Shown in pieces: positions 9,401 through 21,927 of a DNA stretch of 64,000 bases. The notes below the pieces were generated by a model. That model had not been told where the DNA came from. It was given only the letters and a program-made list of their open reading frames with translations, and ran no database searches. The translations under genes and the position numbers were made by a program. Position 1 is the stretch's first letter. Every line of letters starts with the position of its first letter. This DNA comes from Loripinus fragilis (Eukaryota; Mollusca; Bivalvia; Lucinida; Lucinidae): positions 62,001 to 126,000 of the forward strand of contig CAXHUL010000514.1 in the NCBI GenBank assembly GCA_964019695.1. The letters run 5' to 3'.

Positions 9401-12400
9401 ACACTGTAAGTTTTGGTAGATAAATAAGAAAATTATTTTTTACGCACACTTAACTAAAGGCCAGTTCTAATGTCGTCTGCTGATAGCATTTGTTAGGTAA
9501 ATATGTTAGTGTCAATGTGTCAAAGACTGTGATAAGCTATTCTAATCCGTTTATTCTGATTGATTTTGAGCAGATGGACTTTAATTGGGGACACGCGTGC
9601 GATATGGTAAAATTAAAATTAACCATGAAAAGATTGCACAGCTAGCTAGTAGGGCTAGACGCATAAATTATATTCTTCATATGCATGTACATGTCTCTAG
9701 CAGTAAACGCTCTTGCGAGAATGTGCATTTGTACAGGCTCGACTTAGCCTTTGCTGCTCGCATGTATGTTAGTTAAACTGTCTCATCCAAAAAGATTCGT
9801 ATAGCTTCTTGCAGCTTCTGGTCCGTTTTAATTGTGATTGGTGTTAACACTCAGAGTGGTTATGTTACAGAGGGTACAAGTAACCACACGACTTTGAATC
9901 GTCGTTGATACAGCGTATAGCTTTGACGCTGTATGCATGGTGATTGAAGACTCGTTTAGCTTTTTGCATCTTCTGGTTCGTTTTAATCGAGGGACATCAG
10001 ATCATAATGAATATAACTAGCTTGGACGCTGTACACATTTTGATTGAAAGTTCTTTTGGCTTCTTGCATTTTATGTATATTTTATCGTCCGATGATAGTT
10101 GATTTAAGCCGTGACATGAGATTTCCAACAATGTGGCATTTTGACTAAGAAACTCTAATAATTTTCCGTCAGTAGTTAAACGTTCGTTGGAAACAAATTT
10201 ATCTAGAAAAATATAATAAGTGTGCATATTTGCCTGTATAATATGGACCGTGACGCGAGAAAATTGGGCTTTTGACAAATTGATATTCAAAACAGTTTGC
10301 TCAGCTACATACAGTGATTTTTTTACCTGCGCGTCCTGCGTCTCAGACGCATGATTCTCACAAAGGACGCATGATTTTAAACCATGTGAATCCCACAGGA
10401 CGCATTAAAAATTGTGGCGAAAAGTCTGCATTTAAAAATTTGCAACTTTCGTTTTGAACGTTCTTTACTTGCGCACCGTGTCTTGAATAATATTGGTAAA
10501 AACCGGTACCGAAATACTCCCCACCAGTTTAGCGATCATTACTTCTCTTGGGAAACATGTGTTTTCAGATATTCACGGGGAGTTTACTGGTAAAAGCCAG
10601 TGCCGATAAACCAGTACCGACCAAAAATGAAGCATTGGAATAATGCGTTGTACCCGCAAGTTTAAACACCCTTTCCATAATGCCCCTCCATAATAAACAC
10701 AGCATGCTTTCATGAGAAGATTATGTCTAAAAAAAATAGACCCGAAACAGCCCACACTGGTGTTCTTAGCAAGAGGCCCAACTTGGAAATAGACGAATGG
10801 CTGACATTTCTGAGGAATATTAAATTGTCTTCTACCGACCAGGTACGTGCCATTTAGTACTCTATTTTCCAAAAATCTATCATTCTGGAGAAGAGGGTGC
10901 TCTGATTACATTTGTTTATATTCAAATCAGACACCCCTCCCACTCTTCTCCCTCTGTCTTTGTCCAACACTTTTGAAGGCCAAGGTTATTGTGGTTGGGG
11001 GGTGAACAGAACAGGCCAGCGCCTAAAGACAACCCCTGCTCGATTTTTCTTTAGGTGTGGACTTAGTTTTTTAGGGGGGGGGGGGAAGGGTTGGTGGTTT
11101 TTTTTTTGTTTTTTTTTTAGAAAATTACCATTACCCATTTGATTTGCAGGTTGGCCCCCTTTTGGGAACACAGGGGGAGGGGGGAGAGTTGGCCCCTTCT
11201 AGACAAATCCTAGAATCAACTCTGCAAATAGAATTGTTAAAGTATTACTGCAGGCTCATGAAGTACGGGGACTGTACTGTGAACAGATGGTATTAACAAA
11301 AATTAATATGGTATCATCACCGTATGTCCAAGGGCTCAGTAACTTCCAGCAGTACACTTGTAGGCATGCAGAGTTAGATGAACACAAGCTAATGGCCTGG
11401 GCTCTAAAAATTATTTTACATGACAAAGTAAGCTTGCTTTTTATTGTATAAATAAGTGACAGTGTCTTGTTTCTCAAATTGGCTTCTATGAATGGGTCGG
11501 ATTTGTATGGATACATAAAATTTATGATTCAAAGTGGGCCCCATATGGGATGCAGAACTTCGAGTTTGGGATGCAAAGAATTTTGGCCTAGTGAGTCCCG
11601 GGACTCATAGAAACAAATTTGTAAAAAAATCACTGTACATAGACTAGCTACAAAAATGAAATTTCGTTTCTAGGAAGTCTAGATATGATACTTTCCTAAA
11701 AAGGGAAAATGAAGGCGCTGATCTGACTGCGTGGGTGAACTTGTGATGAAGAAAGCAATTTAAGGACAAAGATTAGTAAAAAATATGCGCAAACTTTATT
11801 TTGCACATTTCTTAGCTTCTACTGACCAATCAACCTTAGATTAAAACTGCTAATTATACCAATCAGTATAGGTGTCAATAAACGTGTTATTGGATTAATT
11901 AGTTTGATCTCGGACCCAGTATAAACGGACTGGTCACTGACGGAAATACAAAGTTATGTTGTCGAGGCTTTATTCTAGCGCTATTTCAAAGTAATAGAGC
12001 CAATAAAATTGATTCTGAAAATACACAAGATTATAAGAGGTTATTCTCGGTATGCGAAGCTCAAATCTTACGAGTTACAGTAAAAAGAATTGAAGTTTTC
12101 TCATCTTTTTATGTTAATTTCTAACGATTTTCGGCTAAAAGTGCCGAAAATAGCTGAAAATGTACCTAGATTTCTTGCTGATGTTCATAAAGTCGGATAT
12201 ACTTTATATAAATAAAACAATACAGTCTTAAAGATAGTGTATTGAACCATTGCTTTTTGAAGAAAATTCAAGGATATGGAGAGAAGTAACGGAGATATGA
12301 TTATTTAATTTTCAACATACGTCAGTTTTGAAAGCTCAGTCACCATTGAGCCACGACAACGTATTTCCAATATATACATTTACCTGTATGTAAGTGACCA

Positions 12401-12423
12401 GTCTGTGTTTATTGGGTTCCGAG
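9401..12423. other. Intergenic, no gene seen
   Basis: 'ggacgcat' motifs repeat at 10330-10410. 11074-11119 is a poly-G run followed by T-rich low complexity. A short 'gaagcactgtcttggaacag' block just upstream (about 8801) resembles part of the Penelope-like tail. Reading frames of 60-100 codons here show no recognisable domain. Confidence 0.4.
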
Positions 12424-13001
12424 GTGGGTCAGACTTCAGACTCTATGATGGTTCCGACTTAAAGACTTATCTATTGATGAGATGGTAGGGGCCTGATGCT
12501 TTGGCTGTTTGTCGGGCCCACCGGGGCTTATCTGTTGGATTTCTTTTGCTCCGGTATTCAGTTTTATTTACTGTTGAGTCCTTATCTTTGCTTTATCTCC
12601 TTGTTATATCTTGATTTATATGTTTTAGGAGATGATGCATTGATAAATTAGGGGTCTTTCATGCAAACCAAATATCTATGTGTCTTGATCCACATCTGAA
12701 TTAAGGGTGAGGTTGGCACGCCGTTAAACTGGTTTAAGCCCTCCAGTAAAATAATTTTACTGACCGTTCCAAGGCGGTACTTCTTTTGTGGATCTTTTAT
12801 GTTTTTGTTCTGTCTTATGTTTGCTATGTCTTTCTATGCGTCTGTTTATTTGTGCTTTGTGGTCACCTGCTGGGAAAGGGCTGACCTCTTGGCTCTCGTT
12901 TGTGGTGTCTAACTGTGAGTTTGTAACTTTCCCATTGGTATCCTGGGTCGGGTGTGGTACTTGATTGTATCGACTCCTGATCTTTGCACCCTTACTTACT
13001 T
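12424..13001 (+). mobile_element. Penelope-like element 3' end, 5'-truncated
   Basis: The + strand here matches the reverse complement of 60821-61400 nearly base for base. It starts in the last codons of the reverse transcriptase frame ('cagactctatgatggttccg'), runs through the untranslated tail, and ends in 'cccttacttacttt'. An intact 1.9-kb TIR element starts 19 bp after it. Confidence 0.85.
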
Positions 13002-13019
13002 TGATTACCAATAGACCCA

Positions 13020-14433
13020 TTTCCCATTATTGGATTTTACCTGTATCACGTGATATTGGCTGACCAGTCCAACAATTGGACTACTTCCGGTATATGAAGC
13101 TGTAATAACTTACTACTAATTTTGCGTGCATTTCACTTATATTCATAACGGTTAAAACAGCAAACAAAAGAAAAATGGCAATTATATGTGCCAAAATTAC
13201 ATATGATGACAAAAAGAGTTAATTTTATTTCAAATTTATCTAATTTAGGCTGAACGAAGCCTTGAAGACTTTGATTCAAGTGGTACGCGTACCGACGTAT
13301 ATTTCCACAATCATTTTTGCTGCTGCTGACGAAGGTCCTGATGAGTTTATGTGTTTTCCTGCGGGTCTACACTTTCCATTAACTTTCCCAACAAGAATGT
13401 CCGAAATATCACAGAAATCGGTGTGTCTTTATGCAAACTTTTCCGAGAAAGGATGTCTTTATATCGCCATATATGCGAACTTTTCCAAAAGGGAGAATGA
13501 ATGGATAATGTAGACCCGTGGGGAGACACATCTCTCAAAGGCCTTCATTTGCAACGGAAATAATATGGAACTGCCTGCCTGTTTCACAAACGTCTCATTT
13601 TAGCCAAAAATCATCTGAGTAAAAGTAATAACTTGGACATGTTCGCGCTAGAAGCAAATACGCTGTTCTTACTTTTTAGATGTTGCAGCAATAGAGTAAA
13701 ACCTCGACAGCTCGAACCCTGGTACATCTAAGCATCCGCATAAGTCAAATAGAATATAAGAAACATTGGATTCCGAATATAGTATAGGGTATATTTCAGA
13801 TATTTAAATGAGTCCCTATTTGTAGAGAAGCAGTTACGTAAAGGCATATGTTTTGAAAGTCGGTACCACATATACACCCAAAACTTAATGTCGGGTAACT
13901 CATATCCCTCCTTGGTAAAATTGTTATTGCATTTGTAAACGTATGAACGCCGCCGTGATTGTTAATAGAAACTTTTAAAAAGTGTTTCTTCAGTATCTGT
14001 TTTCATAGCTTCGCGTTATAAGTCATTTGGGAACATTTACAAATCTTAATTATTAATTTACTTGAAGAATTTTCGGGTATAATTTCTATAGATGTCTAAT
14101 TTCATCTAAACGTTTCAAAGAAACATCAATGTGTATTCATTATACTATTTTGGGCCACTGAATGTCAAGCACCAAAATTCCAATCCACTGTAGTCTAGCT
14201 TTTAAGGACTTAATACTTTTCTTATTCTCGAAAAAAGATAAACTTCGATTTTCATATACATTTTATAAGAATTCCGTATTTTTTCTATACATGTAATAAG
14301 TTTAAAATATACTTTGATTTCGAACTATTATAAATATTGACGCAGATTAAAGCGGAATCTAGAGAGTGCACAGACTCGCGAGTCTTCGCTGCTCGCACAC
14401 ACCAGGGCCTTTCTAGTAGAACTACCCAGGACA

Positions 14434-14465
<32 letters not shown>

Positions 14466-14962
14466 TTATGGGTGTAGATGAAGACTCAGCCTCAAGCCCC
14501 GCTGGATAAGTTAAGTTTGTGTGGGCGTTTTAGAGGCTTTTACATAAATGTGTTAAGTAGACGTCTAGCTGGGCTTCTTATCAACTTCAAAAAAGCGACT
14601 GGTCACGCGTGCCGAAGTTCTAAAGACACGTGTGCAAGATTTTATTGTTTTCAAAGGGCCCGTGGGCACTTAATGAAGAATCGGATGCAATTTGGGCCAG
14701 CACAAAATTACATGTATCTTATCACTCAGTGGACAGTGTATAGATGTAACCATATATGATCAGAGTGACACGCAATCTTGTCAGACTCTTCAATTAATAA
14801 TTGCTGTTTTTTTATTTCTTTAAATAAAATTTTAACCGATATATAGAAGTTCTATAAAGTGAGATAAACAGTCAGTATATGTTACTTTATACCGGAAGTA
14901 GTCCAATTACTGGACTGGCCAGCCGATGTCACGTGATATCGGTAAAATCTGATAATGGGAAA
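13020..14962. mobile_element. Non-autonomous DNA transposon with about 75-bp TIRs
   Basis: The left end (13020-13095: 'tttcccattattggatttta', then 'tcacgtgatattgg', 'ccagtcca', 'attggactacttccgg') is matched by the reverse complement of the right end (14883-14962) over about 75 bp with roughly 10 differences. The 1.9-kb interior has no transposase frame. It includes a CA microsatellite and one copy of the 'gagtcttcgctgctcg' motif. Target duplications were not clear. Confidence 0.8.
14431..14465 (+). repeat. (CA)n microsatellite
   Basis: About 17 AC units with one interruption. Confidence 0.95.
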
Positions 14963-15049
14963 CTCCTCTATTATCTTCTTGATCAATACACTTGTCAGCG
15001 AGTTCTCATGCTCAGTGACAGCAGCCAGAACAAATAAGACATTTTTGGC

Positions 15050-15546
15050 CCAGACATCATTAATTTGATCATATACATGTATACTTTACAAACGTAAGAT
15101 AATCATAGCATAGAGTTATTTGACCATTTTTGGGCTCGATTCGGTCAGATAGTAGTTATTGTCTACGACCTAGAAACAAACGTATGCTTCTTGTATCAAT
15201 GGTCGCTGCGACCTAAAATGCCCAACCCGATTATCCAGACATCATTATTTATATGATCATATACATACTTAACAAACATAATCATACAAAAAAGATAATA
15301 AAAGATAAGCTATTTGACCAATTTAGGGCCCGATTCGGTGAGCTTCTGAAACAAGACAGTCGCTTCTTGTATCAATGGTCACTGCAACCTAAAAAGCCCT
15401 ACCCGATGATCCAGACATCATTATTATGATCATATACATACTTTTTAAACATAATAATAATAATAATAATAATAAAGTTTAAAAAAGAGCAAAATGGCCA
15501 ATTTCTGGCCCGATCCGGTCCGATTTACAAGTTAGTTTTGTAGTAG
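15050..15546 (+). repeat. Tandem repeat of about 170-190 bp running into a gap
   Basis: 'ccagacatcatta' followed by 'gatcatatacat' begins units at about 15052, 15236 and 15411. Each is followed by 'tatttgaccaatttagggcc' and 'cttcttgtatcaatggtc'. An (AAT)n run sits in the last unit. The array stops at the N gap, so its true length is unknown. Confidence 0.8.
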
Positions 15547-15569
15547 NNNNNNNNNNNNNNNNNNNNNNN
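15547..15569. other. Assembly gap (23 N)
   Basis: Run of N. The identical length at 54898-54920 suggests a conventional gap size. Confidence 0.99.
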
Positions 15570-16106
15570 TATTTTCCACAAAAAGTCGCTATGCTTTAAT
15601 ACGTAAACCTGAGCCCAAGTGGCTCTACATGATTTTCAGATATGAAGGATGGTGAATATCTCGTTTATATTTGTCAATGTCATGTTTTGGGTAGATTTTA
15701 AATTATTCTTTGTTAGAAAAAAAGAAATCCTTTTTAATCTTCATAGATTTCATACATGCATGTAATAAATATTTAAAAAATGCTGTTTTTTGTATTACTC
15801 TTGTATGTATGAGAACAAGGATCCCCTTGGCACCACGAACATGCTACATACATCTTCTTAGACTTGCCCACCGAGTCCCTACATTTCAGAATTGATTTTA
15901 GATTAACCTCACCTTTATTGATTAATATAGTGAATATCCCTTATCCTAGACTTCAAAATGTAGGTTAATTTCGTTCAGTTTCCGAAGATTATATTAAAGA
16001 AATGAAGTTAATGAAAAAAAAATAATGGACAGAAGTAGAAAAATTAACAGACTTTGGAAAGTCTAACATCGGTATGTCAGCAAAATACTACTGCACAACA
16101 TCATAC

Positions 16107-16246
16107 AATTATTGACTTCAGTGAGGTAGACATGAGGATTTATCTACCTGAAAAAGGGATAATTCACCAAGGCTGCTAGGCCCAGGTGAATATCACTTTA
16201 AAGGGTAGATAAATCCTTATGTCTACCGAAATTAAAGTCAATAATC
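16107..16246. mobile_element. Hairpin MITE, about 140 bp
   Basis: Arms of about 60 nt pair imperfectly. 'aattattgacttcagtgagg' and 'tagacatgaggatttatcta' on the left face 'tagataaatccttatgtcta' and 'aagtcaataat' on the right. Confidence 0.75.
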
Positions 16247-18519
16247 GTTTTGTTATATGATTTTTCAACTAAGAATGAAACTTTTCATTTTCACTTTTGT
16301 TGTTACCTTCAACCTAAAGATTTTCTCACAAGTTTTATCTAGTTTTATCAAAATATTTTAATGTAGTTTTTTTCATTTTGAAATTTATATTAATTTTCTG
16401 GATGTGAATGAAAAATTTAATCTTAAACCCCTTTCTACATTTTGTTTATTCAAGCAAAGATATATGAACAAACAAAAAACAAAGCTGCTGTTAAAATTCA
16501 TGAACGTCTTTAATTTACCCGTTGGGATGTGAAAAGGCAAATCATGTCAATTTCATGCAGCACATGCTAGTTTTATACTCGTCGTGCTATTTGAGATCTC
16601 CAGAGGGTGATATTAGAAAAGTGTCAAAAATATTAACTTCTAGAAACTAGTTGGAGCTGGTTAACATGCAATATTAATTTGTAAGTCAGTTAAGACCAGT
16701 TTTCATGTAGACATAGAGATCTATGAAGACGAATTTAGCCAATCAGTAGACAGGATGTTCTCCAGTCATATAACAACATGAAGTGTATATGCTGAAGCTT
16801 GCCTCCAGGTAAACTACTGCTACTGGACACAACTTTTCTCTGATATTATCTCCAGTCTTTGTTGTAACACAGAGCCTTTCTGGTAGCCCTATCAGTGAGA
16901 TAAAATATAAGAAAATAGGAGTGAAGTAAAGAAATTTTTATTTTAATAAGTTGCATTTTTTGTAATATCATAAAATTATCAGTTTGACAGGGGCCAGTCT
17001 AATGTAGAAGCAGTAGTCCGCCACCAGTCTATAATTAGCAACATCACAATTTTTATTATTTTTGTTAATGATAATCACATGATCACTTGCAAATATTGTG
17101 ATGATTCGAGGTTTTGTACATCGTACTGAATTAGAGTGACGTTCCAACCAAGAATATCTGAATCTTTCATAGCGTTTGTGATGTTATATACCGAAGGACT
17201 TTAGAAACGCACCATCTGCTTGAATGCTAATTTATGCCAAACATTTAATATTTTCATTATGTGAACAATGAAATTGACAAGTTCCGTCATTCAGCTTGCA
17301 TTCAATAAGAAAATCGAATGGCTGTGGCTTATGATTGCCGTGTCGTCGCGATAATTTTGAGAAAACTCAAATGTTCTGACACCTTCCATAATGAACGAAA
17401 AAAAAGCTTTCAAACCGATGTTCGTTCTCGAAAGCAAAAGTTTTAGGCCTCTGGCATAAAGTCATTTTGTCACTTGAAAACTTTGGAAAAACGCAAAAGC
17501 ATGAAGGATTCGTAGGTTTTAAAAACACCTGTTCCAGAGCAAAGACTAACGTCATCCTAACGTCACTAAATTACGTTCATTTCTATGCACGTCACTGTTG
17601 ATGACGTCAATTTTTATGAAGGCCTAGAATGCGTATATGTAAAGTACAAAAGCCATGCATCAACAGCACGTGAATTGCCTGATTAATACATGGGTTTCTG
17701 CTGATTTAAACATGGCTGTTTAAAGCGTGCGACACGGCTTTTTATGCAAAAATATAAGGATCACACATGTTTTTCATGCATTAACATTTGCCAAGTCCAT
17801 AGGAAGCTGTTTGAACACGAGGCCGATATGCAGAGTGCTCCAACACATCCTGAGGGACCTGACAAGTGTTAATGCAATGAAACAAACATGTGTGGTCATT
17901 ATTCTTGCATATTTTACCTTATTCCAACTTAATTCGCACTGAAAACGCTGCTAAAACATTAACTTGTCAACTTTCTTCCATTGAATTTCTCTAAACAAAA
18001 GGCGTCGGTTGTAAACTTTCAAACTTAAAAAAACGCCGTTACAACGTCATAACCGTACGCAACGTTTTCACAAACAAAAGCATTGACGAAACGATCAGTC
18101 TGGTACGCAACGCTTTCCATGCAAATAATGCAGGGCTCATTATACCCATGTTCAAACAGCACGTGAATCTTCTGATTTGAACGTGGAATCTCGTTCATTT
18201 GACAATGGGTTTAAACAGATATACATGTAGGATTGGTATCTATGCAAATATATCTGATACACCCGTGTCAACAGCTAGTGCAATTGAATCTTCAATATCA
18301 CTAAGGTAGCTCGCATTTGAATTTGGTGGTCAGTAAAACAGTGCAAAAAGAATTGGTTTGTTGCGATTTGCAACTTCAATCCAAATGCATTCAATACCTA
18401 AGGTTTCGAGATAATCTCTGTGCTTGTATTGTAGCCCTTCTTGGACATAGATCATGACGCCATCGTGACTATCTCCCTTTCACGTGCTGTGCATTCGAAT
18501 AGTCAGGCCTCGAGGTTAT
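16247..18519. other. Intergenic, no gene seen
   Basis: A motif 'caacagcacgtgaat' occurs near 17658 and, in slightly changed form, near 18155. Nothing else could be supported. Confidence 0.4.
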
Positions 18520-18860
18520 AAACTTTGAGTTCATTGTTGAGGGGTCGCAGGTTACAATTTCCAAAATACAACTGTAATTTTTTCTTTGAAAATCGTTTTG
18601 TCTAAGCAAACAGTGTAGACAATGATGAAATGCTGTAGTATATGGCATTTTATCTGGATCTTCATTGTCATCAGTTGTAAGTATAAGTGAGGCTTGTATA
18701 GGGGGGTACCAGTATTCTGTATCCCTGGAAGTGAACAGGAAAGTATCCCATATCCCTTTAAGTAAATTGGAAAGTATCCCCTTAATTAAATTTCCTAAAT
18801 ATCCTATATCACTGGAAGTAAACAAAAATATCCCTGAAATTACCAACACAAAATAAACCT
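18520..18860 (-). repeat. Dispersed repeat with conserved antisense frame, copy 1
   Basis: On the minus strand the frame 'TAFHHCLHCLLR' is followed by 'ILEIVTCDPS'. The related copy near 28706-28830 reads 'TAFHQVLHCLLR' and 'HLENSTCDS'. Both sit near a minisatellite of 'gtatccctggaagtaaa' units (18715-18840; 28135-28420). The element is unnamed. Whether the frame was ever translated is open. Confidence 0.5.
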
Positions 18861-20159
18861 CCGAGTACAGGCACATTTTGTCAAGCACATACTTCATGTT
18901 CTATAACTTTGCACAAACTTATTACTATTAAGTGTTCTATGCACGACGTCAGATGTTAAGCACCGTCTAAACATTTCCCGAAAAACAAGGTGTAACTTTC
19001 TAAATATGAATCTATACTTATTTTATTTATGAAATAAGATAAAGTGGCAAAGTTTGATTTGATAAGTACATTGTATTAATGTTAACGAGTAGGAATGGCA
19101 AATGCATACTTACCTATTCACTGTCCTATAGTGGCATTTTCATACCACTACGAGATGAAAATTGTTAGTGTCATAATGTTATAAAACCAAATACATTATC
19201 TGTCTGTAAATTCGGGATGAAGCTGTAAAGAATGGCAGATTAGAGTGTGAAAACGCAAAAAATATAAACATGTGATTAACTATCTCTGTAACCGGCAATA
19301 TACCTGAAGTTCGCCAGATCCCCTCTGGCAATTTTCTGGAAAAATAAATCAAGTTTATTTTCCCCGGCATTCATAGAAAGCACTTTGGGGTCCCCTATGA
19401 GGATTTTAAGGGTATACCCCCAAAATGGGGGTTAGTGCATAGAGGACACCGTAGAATCTTATCAAAAGTATCAAATGACATTCTGACAGGGGTTTTCAGA
19501 CCAAGGAAACACCTTAGTAACATTGTTTTACAAAATCATTGTTCTTTTGAAGACAATACTACATGGAAACCGTCATTGAAAATAATTTCGGGTGGTGTTT
19601 AACTTTTGACACTGCATATTTTTCATCGACTAAGCTTTTCCATATGCATCTCCAAGTTAGCAAAACAGACGCTAAACATTGATCCTTTTAGGCCATCATT
19701 TTTTGCCTCAAAATGTCTTCCTCCAGTTGCAGTATTCCACATTTTCAGTTATAAGCTTATATGATCCGAAAGCTCAAGCGAGGCTTTAGAATGGTAATGG
19801 TCTGGCCTATTTCGTATGTATTGTCATCGTCGTCGTCATCCATATACATTTTGAAGAAGGATATTTGTAATGTCAGCTGGCCAATTGTGATCAAACTCCA
19901 TGTGTGTAATGAGAAAGGCTACATACGTTGTATTGGACATATGGTAGCCATGTTAACATAAAGCTTCCATAGACTTATGATGGGAAACCTTTCAAAGACA
20001 TGCCATGATGACAAACAACTCACATATTTAGCATATAGGAAGATCTTGTTGTCTCAAACATAAATCGTGTCTCTTCAATAGCTCATATAGACTTTTTATT
20101 AAGACAATTTTAAAACATCCCTGAAACCTTGATGGTTACAGCTTATACATATATTACTG
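18861..20159. other. Intergenic, no gene seen
   Basis: No supported gene. There are AT-rich stretches and short frames only. Confidence 0.4.
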
Positions 20160-20450
20160 GGCCCCGAAGGGCAATCAGTAGTGAGTCTGATTGTAGATTC
20201 AGAAGTCCCGAGTTTGATTCTAGCCTGGTCCCATACTTTCGTTGAGTTTGAAAACGAAATATTTTCTATCGTCATTCTCCTCCTTCCGCTGATTCAAGAA
20301 GAGTTTGTTATGTCATTTACAAGCAAAGTTATGTGCACACCCCTTAGTAAATCTTGACCAGGACAAGTGTGATTAGTTTAACTGACTATCCCGACAGGAC
20401 CATAGCTGGGGTGTAAAACCACTAAATAAATTCAAATAAAAACAGCTTAC
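20160..20450 (+). mobile_element. tRNA-headed SINE, diverged
   Basis: 'gggcaatcagtagtgagtct' and 'cccgagtttgattctagcct' look like decayed A and B boxes of a tRNA-derived promoter. They are followed about 180 bp later by 'gacaggaccatagctggggt' and 'taaataaattcaaataaaa', matching the tail of the other SINE-like copies in outline. Confidence 0.55.
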
Positions 20451-20479
20451 ATGTTCACTTTGTAGTAATGTTATTGTTT

Positions 20480-21227
20480 AGTGGTCCTCTACATAAATCC
20501 TGCTAATCGTGCCCCTGGAATCCAAATTGGCCGCGTCTATTCATTAAACTTAGAATGGTAATAACTTACAACTTAGTGAGGCCCACAGTTTAAATAATTA
20601 ATGTTTAACAATATCTAGAGGCGCCCTTCACAAGTCCTGCCAACCATGCCCCTGGGACTATATTGGTCATGTACTCCAAGGATCGTTTAGCTTCCATACG
20701 CTTATAATCGAAAAACGACCTTTATAATGCTTCCCCTTAACCTTGTGGCCCACAGCTTATATCATATTCAGTTTATAGCAAGGTTAAGTAGTCCCCTACA
20801 TTAGCCCTGCCAACTATTTCTCTTGGTTTCATACTGGCCACACATCAGGGGTCTTTGGCTTCCACAGACATGTGATAGTAAAAACTTGAAAACAATTCAT
20901 GAGACCTAAAGCTTCTATATATGTTGTATTGCTTACACGTTAACGCTGCCACTCATGTTTCTTTATAATGCAGTATCAGGAAATTATAGTCTACTAAATT
21001 CCCCCTTTGAGAGGGGGTCTATAGCCAGCGCAAGGCCTAATAGTGGCACCCTTATAAAATTTCTACCAACGATGTCCTGACTGTGTATTTAGTTATGCTT
21101 GGTACATACATTCTCAGTTTGAACATGGCTGTGGTCTCGACTTTAGACATATTATCTAAGATCTCTTATATATGGTAGACATTTGTGCTATGCGCAAAGA
21201 TTTAATAATAAGTAGAAGGTGTTTTGG
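20480..21227 (+). repeat. Degenerate tandem units of about 140-165 bp
   Basis: Blocks 'aatcctgctaatcgtgcccc', 'agtcctgccaaccatgcccc', 'agccctgccaactatttctc' and a weaker 'tttctaccaacgatgtcctg' start at about 20495, 20635, 20805 and 21060. Confidence 0.55.
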
Positions 21228-21302
21228 GTGGTTAACTATGAGTTTGTCACTTTCCCATTGGTATCCTGGGTCAGGTGTGGTACTTGATTGTATCGATTCC
21301 TG
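21228..21302 (+). mobile_element. Penelope-like tail fragment, cut at its 3' end
   Basis: 'actttcccattggtatcctg' through 'acttgattgtatcgattcct' matches 12915-12980. It stops before the expected 'cttacttactt' end, where the 6-kb inverted-repeat element begins. The missing 'ttacttacttt' appears on the far side of that element at about 27319. Confidence 0.75.
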
Positions 21303-21878
21303 ATTTTTTAGTGTGGGGGCCAAACTGAGATATATGGGCTATTTTGCGAGTTTGTTGCACTCCCCAGGAAGAAAAAGTTGATTACTATTTTCAGTCAAGG
21401 ACATGTCTGGGGGCCTTAGAAATCCATGTTTTACTAAGTTTTCTGTGGTCAATATTCTGTAAATAGCCTGTAATCAATGTAACCCCACAAACATTGAAAA
21501 TAGCAATACGCAAAATACAAGACTAATAATATATTTTATGATAGTATCTATGAATTCATTTGAAGTTTAAATGTTTGATCTAGTCATAAACATAAATTGC
21601 AGACATCTGTGAGATGTTTTACGGCTCATCAGCGTTACGTATGTTACATTTTATACGAAATTTCAGATGACTTTATAGATTGCATATAATAATGTACCAT
21701 GTTCCCCAGCCACAGGAAGAGAACCTTGGTTACTATTTTCAGTCTGGGACATGTCTTGGGGCTATAGAAACACATGCTTTAGTGAGTTTTCTATGGTTAG
21801 TTTTACTGTTAGTGAACTGTAATTAATGTTACCCTAATTTTGAAAAAAAAACACATTGCACATAATACAAGAGTAATA

Positions 21879-21879
21879 G

Positions 21880-21927
<48 letters not shown>
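21879..21927 (+). repeat. (GATA)n microsatellite
   Basis: About twelve perfect GATA units inside the left arm. Confidence 0.97.

Noticed and set aside
11041..11171. Frames with GGG/KKK/PPP runs on both strands
   Set aside because: Low-complexity poly-G and T-rich sequence, not a protein.
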